Position numbers and translations under genes: made by a program. Below the pieces are notes generated by a model, which made no database searches, was not told where the DNA came from, and saw nothing but the letters and a program-made list of their open reading frames with translations. 64,000 bases of DNA from Micropterix aruncella (Eukaryota > Arthropoda > Insecta > Lepidoptera > Micropterigidae). The stretch covers positions 117,757 through 181,756 of the forward strand of contig CALYMY010000073.1 in assembly GCA_944548615.1 (NCBI GenBank), in the 5' to 3' direction. Below, piece by piece: positions 46,901-60,902 of this stretch (the first letter of the stretch is position 1; each line of letters starts with the position of its first letter).

Positions 46901-48545
46901 CTTCTCTTGATATTACCAAAATAGTATTAACATTTCAAAAAACACAATATTTTAGCTCTCTCTATTACAGTTCTTTTTTTTTCATCGAAAATACAAGTTT
47001 TAGTACCGGCGTCGGGCGGGGCCAAGCGGGGCCGGGCGATGCCGAGCCGGACCTGAAATGAAATGACCTACCCTCAAATTTGAAAATTTCAATTTCATGC
47101 CAGATCCTACCGGTGGTTTCATAAGGTTGCAACAGAAATATAGAAAAATATCTGACAAAACATATATAGAACTTCTCTGCCGATAGAGAAAAAACGCCAA
47201 ATGGCCGACGGGCAAAAACACTGTTTTACAGACCAGGGTACCCGGGTTCGATACCCAGCGAGGACTCAATTTTTTTTTCGTTTTTTCTTCTCTTGATATT
47301 ACCAAAATAGTATTAACATTTCAAAAAACACAACATTTTAGCTCTCTCTATTACAGTTCTTTTTTTTTTCATCGAAAATACAAGTTTTAGTACCGGCGTC
47401 GGGCGGGGCCAAGCGGGGCCGGGCGATGCCGAGCCGGACCTGAAATGAAATGTCCTACCCTCAAATTTGAAAATTTAAATTTCATGCCAGATCCTACCGG
47501 TGGTTTCATAAGGTTGCAACAGAAATATAGAAAAATATCTGACAAAACATATATAGAACTTCTCTGCCGATAGAGAAAAAACGCCAAATGGCCGACGGGC
47601 AAAAACACTGTTTTACAGACCAGGGTACCCGGGTTCGATACCCAGCCAGGACTCAATTTTTTTTTCGTTTTTTCTTCTCTTGATATTACCAAAATAGTAT
47701 TAACATTTCAAAAAACACAATATTTTAGCTCTCTCTATTACAGTTCTTTTTTTTTCATCGAAAATACAAGTTTTAGTACCGGCGTCGGGCGGGGCCAAGC
47801 GGGGCCGGGCGATGCCGAGCCGGACCTGAAATGAAATGTCCTACCCTCAAATTTGAAAATTTAAATTTCATGCCAGATCCTACCGGTGGTTTCATAAGGT
47901 TGCAACAGAAATATAGAAAAATATCTGACAAAACATATATAGAACTTCTCTGCCGATAGAGAAAAAACGCCAAATGGCCGACGGGCAAAAACACTGTTTT
48001 ACAGACCAGGGTACCCGGGTTCGATACCCAGCCAGGACTCAATTTTTTTTTTCGTTTTTTCTTCTCTTGATATTACCAAAATAGTATTAACATTTCAGAA
48101 AACACAATATTTTAGCTCTCTCTATTACAGTTCTTTTTTTTTCATCGAAAATACAAGTTTTAGTACCGGCGTCGGGCGGGGCCAAGCGGGGCCGAGCGAT
48201 GCCGAGCCGGACCTGAAATGAAATGTCCTACCCTCAAATTTGAAAATTTAAATTTCATGCCAGATCCTACCGGTGGTTTCATAAGGTTGCAACAGAAATA
48301 TAGAAAAATATCTGACAAAACATATATAGAACTTCTCTGCCGATAGAGAAAAAACGCCAAATGGCCGACGGGCAAAAACACTGTTTTACAGACCAGGGTA
48401 CCCGGGTTCGATACCCAGCCAGGACTCAATTTTTTTTTCGTTTTTTCTTCTCTTGATATTACCAAAATAGTATTAACATTTCAAAAAACACAATATTTTA
48501 GCTCTCTCTATTACAGTTCTTTTTTTTTCATCGAAAATACAAGTT
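43912..48545 (+). repeat. Twelve-monomer segment related to 16975-21539
   Basis: Anchors from 43912 to 48160 follow the same variant order as 16975 to 21223 at an offset of 26936-26937 bp (G, S, three standard, GAACTG/CAGCGAGG, TTGAAATTTTAAAT, then the start of a nine-monomer-A-like series). The 48160 monomer corresponds to the one that holds the MITE at 21540 but is uninterrupted. Small differences exist, for example GGGCAGGGCG in 45842 but in 18519 on the left. Confidence 0.7.
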
Positions 48546-51248
48546 TTAGTACCGGCGTCGGGCGGGGCCAAGCGGGGCCGGGCGATGCCGAGCCGGACCT
48601 GAAATGAAATGACCTACCCTCAAATTTGAAAATTTCAATTTCATGCCAGATCCTACCGGTGGTTTCATAAGGTTGCAACAGAAATATAGAAAAATATCTG
48701 ACAAAACATATATAGAACTTCTCTGCCGATAGAGAAAAAACGCCAAATGGCCGACGGGCAAAAACACTGTTTTACAGACCAGGGTACCCGGGTTCGATAC
48801 CCAGCCAGGACTCAATTTTTTTTTCGTTTTTTGTTCTCTTGATATTACCAAAATAGTATTAACATTTCAAAAAACACAATATTTTAGCTCTCTCTATTAC
48901 AGTTCTTTTTTTTTCATCGAAAATACAAGTTTTAGTACCGGCGTCGGGCGGGGCCAAGCGGGGCCGGGCGATGCCGAGCCGGACCTGAAATGAAATGACC
49001 TACCCTCAAATTTGAAAATTTCAATTTCATGCCAGATCCTACCGGTGGTTTCATAAGGTTGCAACAGAAATATAGAAAAATATCTGACAAAACATATATA
49101 GAACTTCTCTGCCGATAGAGAAAAAACGCCAAATGGCCGACGGGCAAAAACACTGTTTTACAGACCAGGGTACCCGGGTTCGATACCCAGCGAGGACTCA
49201 ATTTTTTTTTCGTTTTTTCTTCTCTTGATATTACCAAAATAGTATTAACATTTCAAAAAACACAATATTTTAGCTCTCTCTATTACAGTTCTTTTTTTTT
49301 CATCGAAAATACAAGTTTTAGTACCGGCGTCGGGCGGGGCCAAGCGGGGCCGGGCGATGCCGAGCCGGACCTGAAATGAAATGACCTACTCTCAAATTTG
49401 AAAATTTCAATTTCATGCCAGATCCTACCGGTGGTTTCATAAGGTTGCAACAGAAATATAGAAAAATATCTGACAAAACATATATAGAACTTCTCTGCCG
49501 ATAGAGAAAAAACGCCAAATGGCCGACGGGCAAAAACACTGTTTTACAGACCAGGGTACCCGGGTTCGATACCCAGCCAGGATTCAATTTTTTTTCGTTT
49601 TTTCTTCTCTTGATATTACCAAAATAGTATTAACATTTCAAAAAACACAATATTTTAGCTCTCTCTATTACAGTTCTTTTTTTTTCATCGAAAATACACG
49701 TTTTAGTACCGGCGTCGGGCGGGGCCAAGCAAGGCCGGGCGATGCCGAGCCGGACCTGAAATGAAATGTCCTACCCTCAAATTTGAAAATTTAAATTTCA
49801 TGCCAGATCCTACCGGTGGTTTCATAAGGTTGCAATAGAAATAAAGAAAAATATCTGACAAAACATATATAGCACTTCTCTGCCGATAGAGAAAAAACGC
49901 CAAATGGCCGACGGGCAAAAACACTGTTTTACAGACCAGGGTACCCGGGTTCGATACCCAGCCAGGATTCAATTTTTTTTTTCGTTTTTTCTTCTCTTGA
50001 TATTACCAAAATAGTATTAACATTTCAAAAAACACAATATTTTAGCTCTCTCTATTACAGTTCTTTTTTTTTTCATCGAAAATACAAGTTTTAGTACCGG
50101 CGTCGGGCGGGGCCAAGCGGGGCCGGGCGATGCCGAGCCTGACCTGAAATGAAATGTCCTACCCTCAAATTTGAAAATTTAAATTTCATGCTAGATCCTA
50201 CCGGTGGTTTCATAAGGTAGCAACAGAAATATAGAAAAATATCTGACAAAACATATATAGAACTTCTCTGCCGATAGAGAAAAAACGCCAAATGGCCGAC
50301 GGGCAAAAACACTGTTTTACAGACCAGGGTACCCGGGTTCGATACCCAGCCAGGACTCAATTTTTTTTTCGTTTTTTCTTCTCTTGATATTACCAAAATA
50401 GTATTAACATTTCAAAAAACACAATATTTTAGCTCTCTCTATTACAGTTCTTTTTTTTTCAACGAAAATACAAGTTTTAGTACCGGCGTCGGGCGGGGCC
50501 AAGCGGGGCAGGGCGATGCCGAGCCGGACCTGAAATGAAATGACCTACCCTCAAATTTGAAAATTTCAATTTCATGCCAGATCCTACCGGTGGTTTCATA
50601 AGGTTGCAACAGAAATATAGAAAAATATCTGACAAAACATATATAGAACTTCTCTGCCGATAGAGAAAAAACGCCAAATGGCCGACGGGCAAAAACACTG
50701 TTTTACAGACCAGGGTACCCGGGTTCGATACCCAGCCAGGACTCAATTTTTTTTTCGTTTTTTCTTCTCTTGATATTACCAAAATAGTATTAACATTTCA
50801 AAAAACACAATATTTTAGCTCTCTCTATTACAGTTCTTTTTTTTTCAACGAAAATACAAGTTTTAGTACCGGCGTCGGGCGGGGCCAAGCGGGGCCGGGC
50901 GATGCCGAGCCGGACCTGAAATGAAATGACCTACCCTCAAATTTGAAAATTTCAATTTCATGCCAGATCCTACCGGTGGTTTCATAAGGTTGCAACAGAA
51001 ATATAGAAAAATATCTGACAAAACATATATAGAACTTCTCTGCCGATAGAGAAAAAACGCCAAATGGCCGACGGGCAAAAACACTGTTTTACAGACCAGG
51101 GTACCCGGGTTCGATACCCAGCCGGGACTCAATTTTTTTTTCGTTTTTTCTTCTCTTGATATTACCAAAATAGTATTAACATTTCAAAAAACACAATATT
51201 TTAGCTCTCTCTATTACAGTTCTTTTTTTTTCATCGAAAATACAAGTT
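48546..51248 (+). repeat. Seven-monomer flank block, copy 1
   Basis: Anchors 48546, 48932, 49318, 49703, 50091, 50477 and 50863 recur at 58199-60902 with an offset of 9653-9654 bp. The 1-bp change in offset comes from a T deletion in the monomer at 49318 (385 bp). Together with the nine monomers that follow it makes a 16-monomer block whose second copy starts at 58199. Confidence 0.85.
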
Positions 51249-54200
51249 TTAGTACCGGCGTCGGGCGGGGCCAAGCGGGGCCGGGCGATGCCGAGCCGGA
51301 CCTGAAATGAAATGTCCTACTCTCAAATTTGAAAATTTAAATTTCATGCTAGATCCTACCGGTGGTTTCATAAGGTAGCAACAGAAATATAGAAAAATAT
51401 CTGACAAAACATATATAGAACTTCTCTGCCGATAGAGAAAAAACGCCAAATGGCCGACGGGCAAAAACACTGTTTTACAGACCAGGGTACCCGAGTTCGA
51501 TACCCAGCCAGGACTCCATTTTTTTTTCGTTTTTTCTTCTCTTGATATTACCAAAATAGTATTAACATTTCAAAAAACACAATATTTTAGCTCTCTCTAT
51601 TACAGTTCTTTTTTTTTCAACGAAAATACAAGTTTTAGTACCGGCGTCGGGCGGGGCCAAGCGGGGCCGGGCGATGCCGAGCCGGACCTGAAATGAAATG
51701 ACCTACCCTCAAATTTGAAAATTTCAATTTCATGCCAGATCCTACCGGTAGTTTCATAAGGTTGCAACAGGAATATAGAAAAATATCTGACAAAACATAT
51801 ATAGAACTTCTCTGCCGATAGAGAAAAAACGCCAAATGGCCGACGGGCAAAAACACTGTTTTACAGACCAGGGAACCCGGGTTCGATACCCAGCCAGGAC
51901 TCCATTTTTTTTCCGTTTTTTCTTCTCTTGATATTACCAAAATAGTATTAACATTTCAAAAAACACAATATTTTAGCTCTCTCTATTACAGTTCTTTTTT
52001 TTTCTTCGAAAATACAAGTTTTAGTACCGGCGTCGGGCGGGGCCAAGCGGGGCCGGGCGATGCCGAGCCGGACCTGAAATGAAATGTCCTACCCTCAAAT
52101 TTGAAAATTTAAATTTCATGCCAGATCCTACCGGTGGTTTCATAAGGTTGCAATAGAAATATAGAAAAATATCTGACAAAACATATATAGCACTTCTCTG
52201 CCGATAGAGAAAAAACGCCAAGTGGCCGACGGGCAAAAACACTGTTTTACAGACCAGGGTACCCGGGTTCGATACCCAGCGAGGACTCAATTTTTTTTTC
52301 GTTTTTTCTTCTCTTGATATTACCAAAATAGTATTAACATTTCAAAAAACACAACATTTTAGCTCTCTCTATTACAGTTCTTTTTTTTTCATCGAAAATA
52401 CAAGTTTTAGTACCGGCGTCGGGCGGGGCCAAGCGGGGCCGGGCGATGCCGAGCCGGACCTGAAATGAAATGTCCTACCCTCAAATTTGAAATTTTAAAT
52501 TTCATGCCAGATCCTACCGGTGGTTTCATAAGGTTGCAACAGAAATATAGAAAAATATCTGACAAAACATATATAGAACTTCTCTGCCGATAGAGAAAAA
52601 ACGCCAAATGGCCGACGGGCAAAAACACTGTTTTACAGACCAGGGTACCCGGGTTCGATACCCAGCCAGGACTCAATTTTTTTTTTGTTTTTTCTTCTCT
52701 TGATATTACCAAAATAGTATTAACATTTCAAAAAACACAATATTTTAGCTCTCTCTATTACAGTTCTTTTTTTTTCATCGAAAATACAAGTTTTAGTACC
52801 GGCGTCGGGCGGGGCCAAGTGGGGCCGGGCGATGCCGAGCCGGACCTGAAATGAAATGTCCTACCCTCAAATTTGAAAATTTAAATTTCATGCCAGATCC
52901 TACCGGTGGTTTCATAAGGTTGCAACAGAAATATAGAAAAATATCTGACAAAACATATATAGAACTTCTCTGCCGATAGAGAAAAAACGCCAAATGGCCG
53001 ACGGGCAAAAACACTGTTTTACAGACCAGGGTACCCGGGTTCGATACCCAGCCAGGACTCAATTTTTTTTTCGTTTTTTCTTCTCTTGATATTACCAAAA
53101 TAGTATTAACATTTCAAAAAACACAATATTTTAGCTCTCTCTATTACAGTTCTTTTTTTTTCATCGAAAATACAAGTTTTAGTACCGGCGTCGGGCGGGG
53201 CCAAGCGGGGCCGGGCGATGCCGAGCCGGACCTGAAATGAAATGACCTACCCTCAAATTTGAAAATTTCAATTTCATGCCAGATCCTACCGGTGGTTTCA
53301 TAAGGTTGCAACAGAAATATAGAAAAATATCTGACAAAACATATATAGAACTTCTCTGCCGATAGAGAAAAAACGCCAAATGGCCGACGGGCAAAAACAC
53401 TGTTTTACAGACCAGGGTACCCGGGTTCGATACCCAGCGAGGACTCAATTTTTTTTTCGTTTTTTCTTCTCTTGATATTACCAAAATAGTATTAACATTT
53501 CAAAAAACACAACATTTTAGCTCTCTCTATTACAGTTCTTTTTTTTTTCATCGAAAATACAAGTTTTAGTACCGGCGTCGGGCGGGGCCAAGCGGGGCCG
53601 GGCGATGCCGAGCCGGACCTGAAATGAAATGTCCTACCCTCAAATTTGAAAATTTAAATTTCATGCCAGATCCTACCGGTGGTTTCATAAGGTTGCAACA
53701 GAAATATAGAAAAATATCTGACAAAACATATATAGAACTTCTCTGCCGATAGAGAAAAAACGCCAAATGGCCGACGGGCAAAAACACTGTTTTACAGACC
53801 AGGGTACCCGGGTTCGATACCCAGCCAGGACTCAATTTTTTTTTCGTTTTTTCTTCTCTTGATATTACCAAAATAGTATTAACATTTCAAAAAACACAAT
53901 ATTTTAGCTCTCTCTATTACAGTTCTTTTTTTTTCATCGAAAATACAAGTTTTAGTACCGGCGTCGGGCGGGGCCAAGCGGGGCCGGGCGATGCCGAGCC
54001 GGACCTGAAATGAAATGTCCTACCCTCAAATTTGAAAATTTAAATTTCATGCCAGATCCTACCGGTGGTTTCATAAGGTTGCAACAGAAATATAGAAAAA
54101 TATCTGACAAAACATATATAGAACTTCTCTGCCGATAGAGAAAAAACGCCAAATGGCCGACGGGCAAAAACACTGTTTTACAGACCAGGGTACCCGGGTT

Positions 54201-54723
54201 CGATACCCAGCCAGGACTCAATTTTTTTTTCGTTTTTTCTTCTCTTGATATTACCAAAATAGTATTAACATTTCAGAAAACACAATATTTTAGCTCTCTC
54301 TATTACAGTTCTTTTTTTTTCATCGAAAATACAAGTTTTAGTACCGGCGTCGGGCGGGGCCAAGCGGGGCCGAGCGATGCCGAGCCGGACCTGAAATGAA
54401 ATGTCCTACCCTCAAATTTGAAAATTTAAATTTCATGCCAGATCCTACCGGTGGTTTCATAAGGTTGCAACAGAAATATAGAAAAATATCTGACAAAACA
54501 TATATAGAACTTCTCTGCCGATAGAGAAAAAACGCCAAATGGCCGACGGGCAAAAACACTGTTTTACAGACCAGGGTACCCGGGTTCGATACCCAGCCAG
54601 GACTCAATTTTTTTTTCGTTTTTTCTTCTCTTGATATTACCAAAATAGTATTAACATTTCAAAAAACACAATATTTTAGCTCTCTCTATTACAGTTCTTT
54701 TTTTTTCATCGAAAATACAAGTT
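51249..54723 (+). repeat. Nine-monomer higher-order repeat B, copy 1
   Basis: Anchors 51249 (CCCGAGTTCG, ACTCCATTT), 51635 (CCGGTAGTTT, GGGAACCCGGG, TTTTCCG), 52021 (CAATAGAAATATAG, CCAAGTGGCC, CAGCGAGG), 52407 (TTGAAATTTTAAAT), 52793, 53179 (387 bp), 53566, 53952 (TTTCAGAAAAC) and 54338 (GGGGCCGAGC). The whole series is repeated with period 3475 bp. Confidence 0.92.
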
Positions 54724-57700
54724 TTAGTACCGGCGTCGGGCGGGGCCAAGCGGGGCCGGGCGATGCCGAGCCGGACCTGAAATGAAATGTCCTACTCTCA
54801 AATTTGAAAATTTAAATTTCATGCTAGATCCTACCGGTGGTTTCATAAGGTAGCAACAGAAATATAGAAAAATATCTGACAAAACATATATAGAACTTCT
54901 CTGCCGATAGAGAAAAAACGCCAAATGGCCGACGGGCAAAAACACTGTTTTACAGACCAGGGTACCCGAGTTCGATACCCAGCCAGGACTCCATTTTTTT
55001 TTCGTTTTTTCTTCTCTTGATATTACCAAAATAGTATTAACATTTCAAAAAACACAATATTTTAGCTCTCTCTATTACAGTTCTTTTTTTTTCAACGAAA
55101 ATACAAGTTTTAGTACCGGCGTCGGGCGGGGCCAAGCGGGGCCGGGCGATGCCGAGCCGGACCTGAAATGAAATGACCTACCCTCAAATTTGAAAATTTC
55201 AATTTCATGCCAGATCCTACCGGTAGTTTCATAAGGTTGCAACAGGAATATAGAAAAATATCTGACAAAACATATATAGAACTTCTCTGCCGATAGAGAA
55301 AAAACGCCAAATGGCCGACGGGCAAAAACACTGTTTTACAGACCAGGGAACCCGGGTTCGATACCCAGCCAGGACTCCATTTTTTTTCCGTTTTTTCTTC
55401 TCTTGATATTACCAAAATAGTATTAACATTTCAAAAAACACAATATTTTAGCTCTCTCTATTACAGTTCTTTTTTTTTCTTCGAAAATACAAGTTTTAGT
55501 ACCGGCGTCGGGCGGGGCCAAGCGGGGCCGGGCGATGCCGAGCCGGACCTGAAATGAAATGTCCTACCCTCAAATTTGAAAATTTAAATTTCATGCCAGA
55601 TCCTACCGGTGGTTTCATAAGGTTGCAATAGAAATATAGAAAAATATCTGACAAAACATATATAGCACTTCTCTGCCGATAGAGAAAAAACGCCAAGTGG
55701 CCGACGGGCAAAAACACTGTTTTACAGACCAGGGTACCCGGGTTCGATACCCAGCGAGGACTCAATTTTTTTTTCGTTTTTTCTTCTCTTGATATTACCA
55801 AAATAGTATTAACATTTCAAAAAACACAACATTTTAGCTCTCTCTATTACAGTTCTTTTTTTTTCATCGAAAATACAAGTTTTAGTACCGGCGTCGGGCG
55901 GGGCCAAGCGGGGCCGGGCGATGCCGAGCCGGACCTGAAATGAAATGTCCTACCCTCAAATTTGAAATTTTAAATTTCATGCCAGATCCTACCGGTGGTT
56001 TCATAAGGTTGCAACAGAAATATAGAAAAATATCTGACAAAACATATATAGAACTTCTCTGCCGATAGAGAAAAAACGCCAAATGGCCGACGGGCAAAAA
56101 CACTGTTTTACAGACCAGGGTACCCGGGTTCGATACCCAGCCAGGACTCAATTTTTTTTTTGTTTTTTCTTCTCTTGATATTACCAAAATAGTATTAACA
56201 TTTCAAAAAACACAATATTTTAGCTCTCTCTATTACAGTTCTTTTTTTTTCATCGAAAATACAAGTTTTAGTACCGGCGTCGGGCGGGGCCAAGTGGGGC
56301 CGGGCGATGCCGAGCCGGACCTGAAATGAAATGTCCTACCCTCAAATTTGAAAATTTAAATTTCATGCCAGATCCTACCGGTGGTTTCATAAGGTTGCAA
56401 CAGAAATATAGAAAAATATCTGACAAAACATATATAGAACTTCTCTGCCGATAGAGAAAAAACGCCAAATGGCCGACGGGCAAAAACACTGTTTTACAGA
56501 CCAGGGTACCCGGGTTCGATACCCAGCCAGGACTCAATTTTTTTTTCGTTTTTTCTTCTCTTGATATTACCAAAATAGTATTAACATTTCAAAAAACACA
56601 ATATTTTAGCTCTCTCTATTACAGTTCTTTTTTTTTCATCGAAAATACAAGTTTTAGTACCGGCGTCGGGCGGGGCCAAGCGGGGCCGGGCGATGCCGAG
56701 CCGGACCTGAAATGAAATGACCTACCCTCAAATTTGAAAATTTCAATTTCATGCCAGATCCTACCGGTGGTTTCATAAGGTTGCAACAGAAATATAGAAA
56801 AATATCTGACAAAACATATATAGAACTTCTCTGCCGATAGAGAAAAAACGCCAAATGGCCGACGGGCAAAAACACTGTTTTACAGACCAGGGTACCCGGG
56901 TTCGATACCCAGCGAGGACTCAATTTTTTTTTCGTTTTTTCTTCTCTTGATATTACCAAAATAGTATTAACATTTCAAAAAACACAACATTTTAGCTCTC
57001 TCTATTACAGTTCTTTTTTTTTTCATCGAAAATACAAGTTTTAGTACCGGCGTCGGGCGGGGCCAAGCGGGGCCGGGCGATGCCGAGCCGGACCTGAAAT
57101 GAAATGTCCTACCCTCAAATTTGAAAATTTAAATTTCATGCCAGATCCTACCGGTGGTTTCATAAGGTTGCAACAGAAATATAGAAAAATATCTGACAAA
57201 ACATATATAGAACTTCTCTGCCGATAGAGAAAAAACGCCAAATGGCCGACGGGCAAAAACACTGTTTTACAGACCAGGGTACCCGGGTTCGATACCCAGC
57301 CAGGACTCAATTTTTTTTTCGTTTTTTCTTCTCTTGATATTACCAAAATAGTATTAACATTTCAAAAAACACAATATTTTAGCTCTCTCTATTACAGTTC
57401 TTTTTTTTTCATCGAAAATACAAGTTTTAGTACCGGCGTCGGGCGGGGCCAAGCGGGGCCGGGCGATGCCGAGCCGGACCTGAAATGAAATGTCCTACCC
57501 TCAAATTTGAAAATTTAAATTTCATGCCAGATCCTACCGGTGGTTTCATAAGGTTGCAACAGAAATATAGAAAAATATCTGACAAAACATATATAGAACT
57601 TCTCTGCCGATAGAGAAAAAACGCCAAATGGCCGACGGGCAAAAACACTGTTTTACAGACCAGGGTACCCGGGTTCGATACCCAGCCAGGACTCAATTTT

Positions 57701-58198
57701 TTTTTCGTTTTTTCTTCTCTTGATATTACCAAAATAGTATTAACATTTCAGAAAACACAATATTTTAGCTCTCTCTATTACAGTTCTTTTTTTTTCATCG
57801 AAAATACAAGTTTTAGTACCGGCGTCGGGCGGGGCCAAGCGGGGCCGAGCGATGCCGAGCCGGACCTGAAATGAAATGTCCTACCCTCAAATTTGAAAAT
57901 TTAAATTTCATGCCAGATCCTACCGGTGGTTTCATAAGGTTGCAACAGAAATATAGAAAAATATCTGACAAAACATATATAGAACTTCTCTGCCGATAGA
58001 GAAAAAACGCCAAATGGCCGACGGGCAAAAACACTGTTTTACAGACCAGGGTACCCGGGTTCGATACCCAGCCAGGACTCAATTTTTTTTTCGTTTTTTC
58101 TTCTCTTGATATTACCAAAATAGTATTAACATTTCAAAAAACACAATATTTTAGCTCTCTCTATTACAGTTCTTTTTTTTTCATCGAAAATACAAGTT
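54724..58198 (+). repeat. Nine-monomer higher-order repeat B, copy 2
   Basis: Every diagnostic state of copy 1 recurs 3475 bp downstream, with no difference noted in the diagnostic positions I compared. This is the most recent-looking duplication in the window. Confidence 0.92.
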
Positions 58199-60902
58199 TT
58201 AGTACCGGCGTCGGGCGGGGCCAAGCGGGGCCGGGCGATGCCGAGCCGGACCTGAAATGAAATGACCTACCCTCAAATTTGAAAATTTCAATTTCATGCC
58301 AGATCCTACCGGTGGTTTCATAAGGTTGCAACAGAAATATAGAAAAATATCTGACAAAACATATATAGAACTTCTCTGCCGATAGAGAAAAAACGCCAAA
58401 TGGCCGACGGGCAAAAACACTGTTTTACAGACCAGGGTACCCGGGTTCGATACCCAGCCAGGACTCAATTTTTTTTTCGTTTTTTGTTCTCTTGATATTA
58501 CCAAAATAGTATTAACATTTCAAAAAACACAATATTTTAGCTCTCTCTATTACAGTTCTTTTTTTTTCATCGAAAATACAAGTTTTAGTACCGGCGTCGG
58601 GCGGGGCCAAGCGGGGCCGGGCGATGCCGAGCCGGACCTGAAATGAAATGACCTACCCTCAAATTTGAAAATTTCAATTTCATGCCAGATCCTACCGGTG
58701 GTTTCATAAGGTTGCAACAGAAATATAGAAAAATATCTGACAAAACATATATAGAACTTCTCTGCCGATAGAGAAAAAACGCCAAATGGCCGACGGGCAA
58801 AAACACTGTTTTACAGACCAGGGTACCCGGGTTCGATACCCAGCGAGGACTCAATTTTTTTTTCGTTTTTTCTTCTCTTGATATTACCAAAATAGTATTA
58901 ACATTTCAAAAAACACAACATTTTAGCTCTCTCTATTACAGTTCTTTTTTTTTCATCGAAAATACAAGTTTTAGTACCGGCGTCGGGCGGGGCCAAGCGG
59001 GGCCGGGCGATGCCGAGCCGGACCTGAAATGAAATGACCTACTCTCAAATTTGAAAATTTCAATTTCATGCCAGATCCTACCGGTGGTTTCATAAGGTTG
59101 CAACAGAAATATAGAAAAATATCTGACAAAACATATATAGAACTTCTCTGCCGATAGAGAAAAAACGCCAAATGGCCGACGGGCAAAAACACTGTTTTAC
59201 AGACCAGGGTACCCGGGTTCGATACCCAGCCAGGATTCAATTTTTTTTTCGTTTTTTCTTCTCTTGATATTACCAAAATAGTATTAACATTTCAAAAAAC
59301 ACAATATTTTAGCTCTCTCTATTACAGTTCTTTTTTTTTCATCGAAAATACACGTTTTAGTACCGGCGTCGGGCGGGGCCAAGCAAGGCCGGGCGATGCC
59401 GAGCCGGACCTGAAATGAAATGTCCTACCCTCAAATTTGAAAATTTAAATTTCATGCCAGATCCTACCGGTGGTTTCATAAGGTTGCAATAGAAATAAAG
59501 AAAAATATCTGACAAAACATATATAGCACTTCTCTGCCGATAGAGAAAAAACGCCAAATGGCCGACGGGCAAAAACACTGTTTTACAGACCAGGGTACCC
59601 GGGTTCGATACCCAGCCAGGATTCATTTTTTTTTTTCGTTTTTTCTTCTCTTGATATTACCAAAATAGTATTAACATTTCAAAAAACACAATATTTTAGC
59701 TCTCTCTATTACAGTTCTTTTTTTTTTCATCGAAAATACAAGTTTTAGTACCGGCGTCGGGCGGGGCCAAGCGGGGCCGGGCGATGCCGAGCCTGACCTG
59801 AAATGAAATGTCCTACCCTCAAATTTGAAAATTTAAATTTCATGCTAGATCCTACCGGTGGTTTCATAAGGTAGCAACAGAAATATAGAAAAATATCTGA
59901 CAAAACATATATAGAACTTCTCTGCCGATAGAGAAAAAACGCCAAATGGCCGACGGGCAAAAACACTGTTTTACAGACCAGGGTACCCGGGTTCGATACC
60001 CAGCCAGGACTCAATTTTTTTTTCGTTTTTTCGTCTCTTGATATTACCAAAATAGTATTAACATTTCAAAAAACACAATATTTTAGCTCTCTCTATTACA
60101 GTTCTTTTTTTTTCAACGAAAATACAAGTTTTAGTACCGGCGTCGGGCGGGGCCAAGCGGGGCAGGGCGATGCCGAGCCGGACCTGAAATGAAATGACCT
60201 ACCCTCAAATTTGAAAATTTCAATTTCATGCCAGATCCTACCGGTGGTTTCATAAGGTTGCAACAGAAATATAGAAAAATATCTGACAAAACATATATAG
60301 AACTTCTCTGCCGATAGAGAAAAAACGCCAAATGGCCGACGGGCAAAAACACTGTTTTACAGACCAGGGTACCCGGGTTCGATACCCAGCCAGGACTCAA
60401 TTTTTTTTTCGTTTTTTCTTCTCTTGATATTACCAAAATAGTATTAACATTTCAAAAAACACAATATTTTAGCTCTCTCTATTACAGTTCTTTTTTTTTC
60501 AACGAAAATACAAGTTTTAGTACCGGCGTCGGGCGGGGCCAAGCGGGGCCGGGCGATGCCGAGCCGGACCTGAAATGAAATGACCTACCCTCAAATTTGA
60601 AAATTTCAATTTCATGCCAGATCCTACCGGTGGTTTCATAAGGTTGCAACAGAAATATAGAAAAATATCTGACAAAACATATATAGAACTTCTCTGCCGA
60701 TAGAGAAAAAACGCCAAATGGCCGACGGGCAAAAACACTGTTTTACAGACCAGGGTACCCGGGTTCGATACCCAGCCGGGACTCAATTTTTTTTTCGTTT
60801 TTTCTTCTCTTGATATTACCAAAATAGTATTAACATTTCAAAAAACACAATATTTTAGCTCTCTCTATTACAGTTCTTTTTTTTTCATCGAAAATACAAG
60901 TT
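58199..60902 (+). repeat. Seven-monomer flank block, copy 2
   Basis: Anchors 58199, 58585, 58971, 59357, 59745, 60131 and 60517 match 48546-51248. Private changes here include TTTTTTCGTCTC near 60031 and an A-to-T in ATTCATTTT near 59626. Confidence 0.85.

Noticed and set aside
49519..49764. Short plus-strand open frame of 81 codons
   Set aside because: Created by a shortened T-run in one monomer that changes frame; sequence is satellite only.
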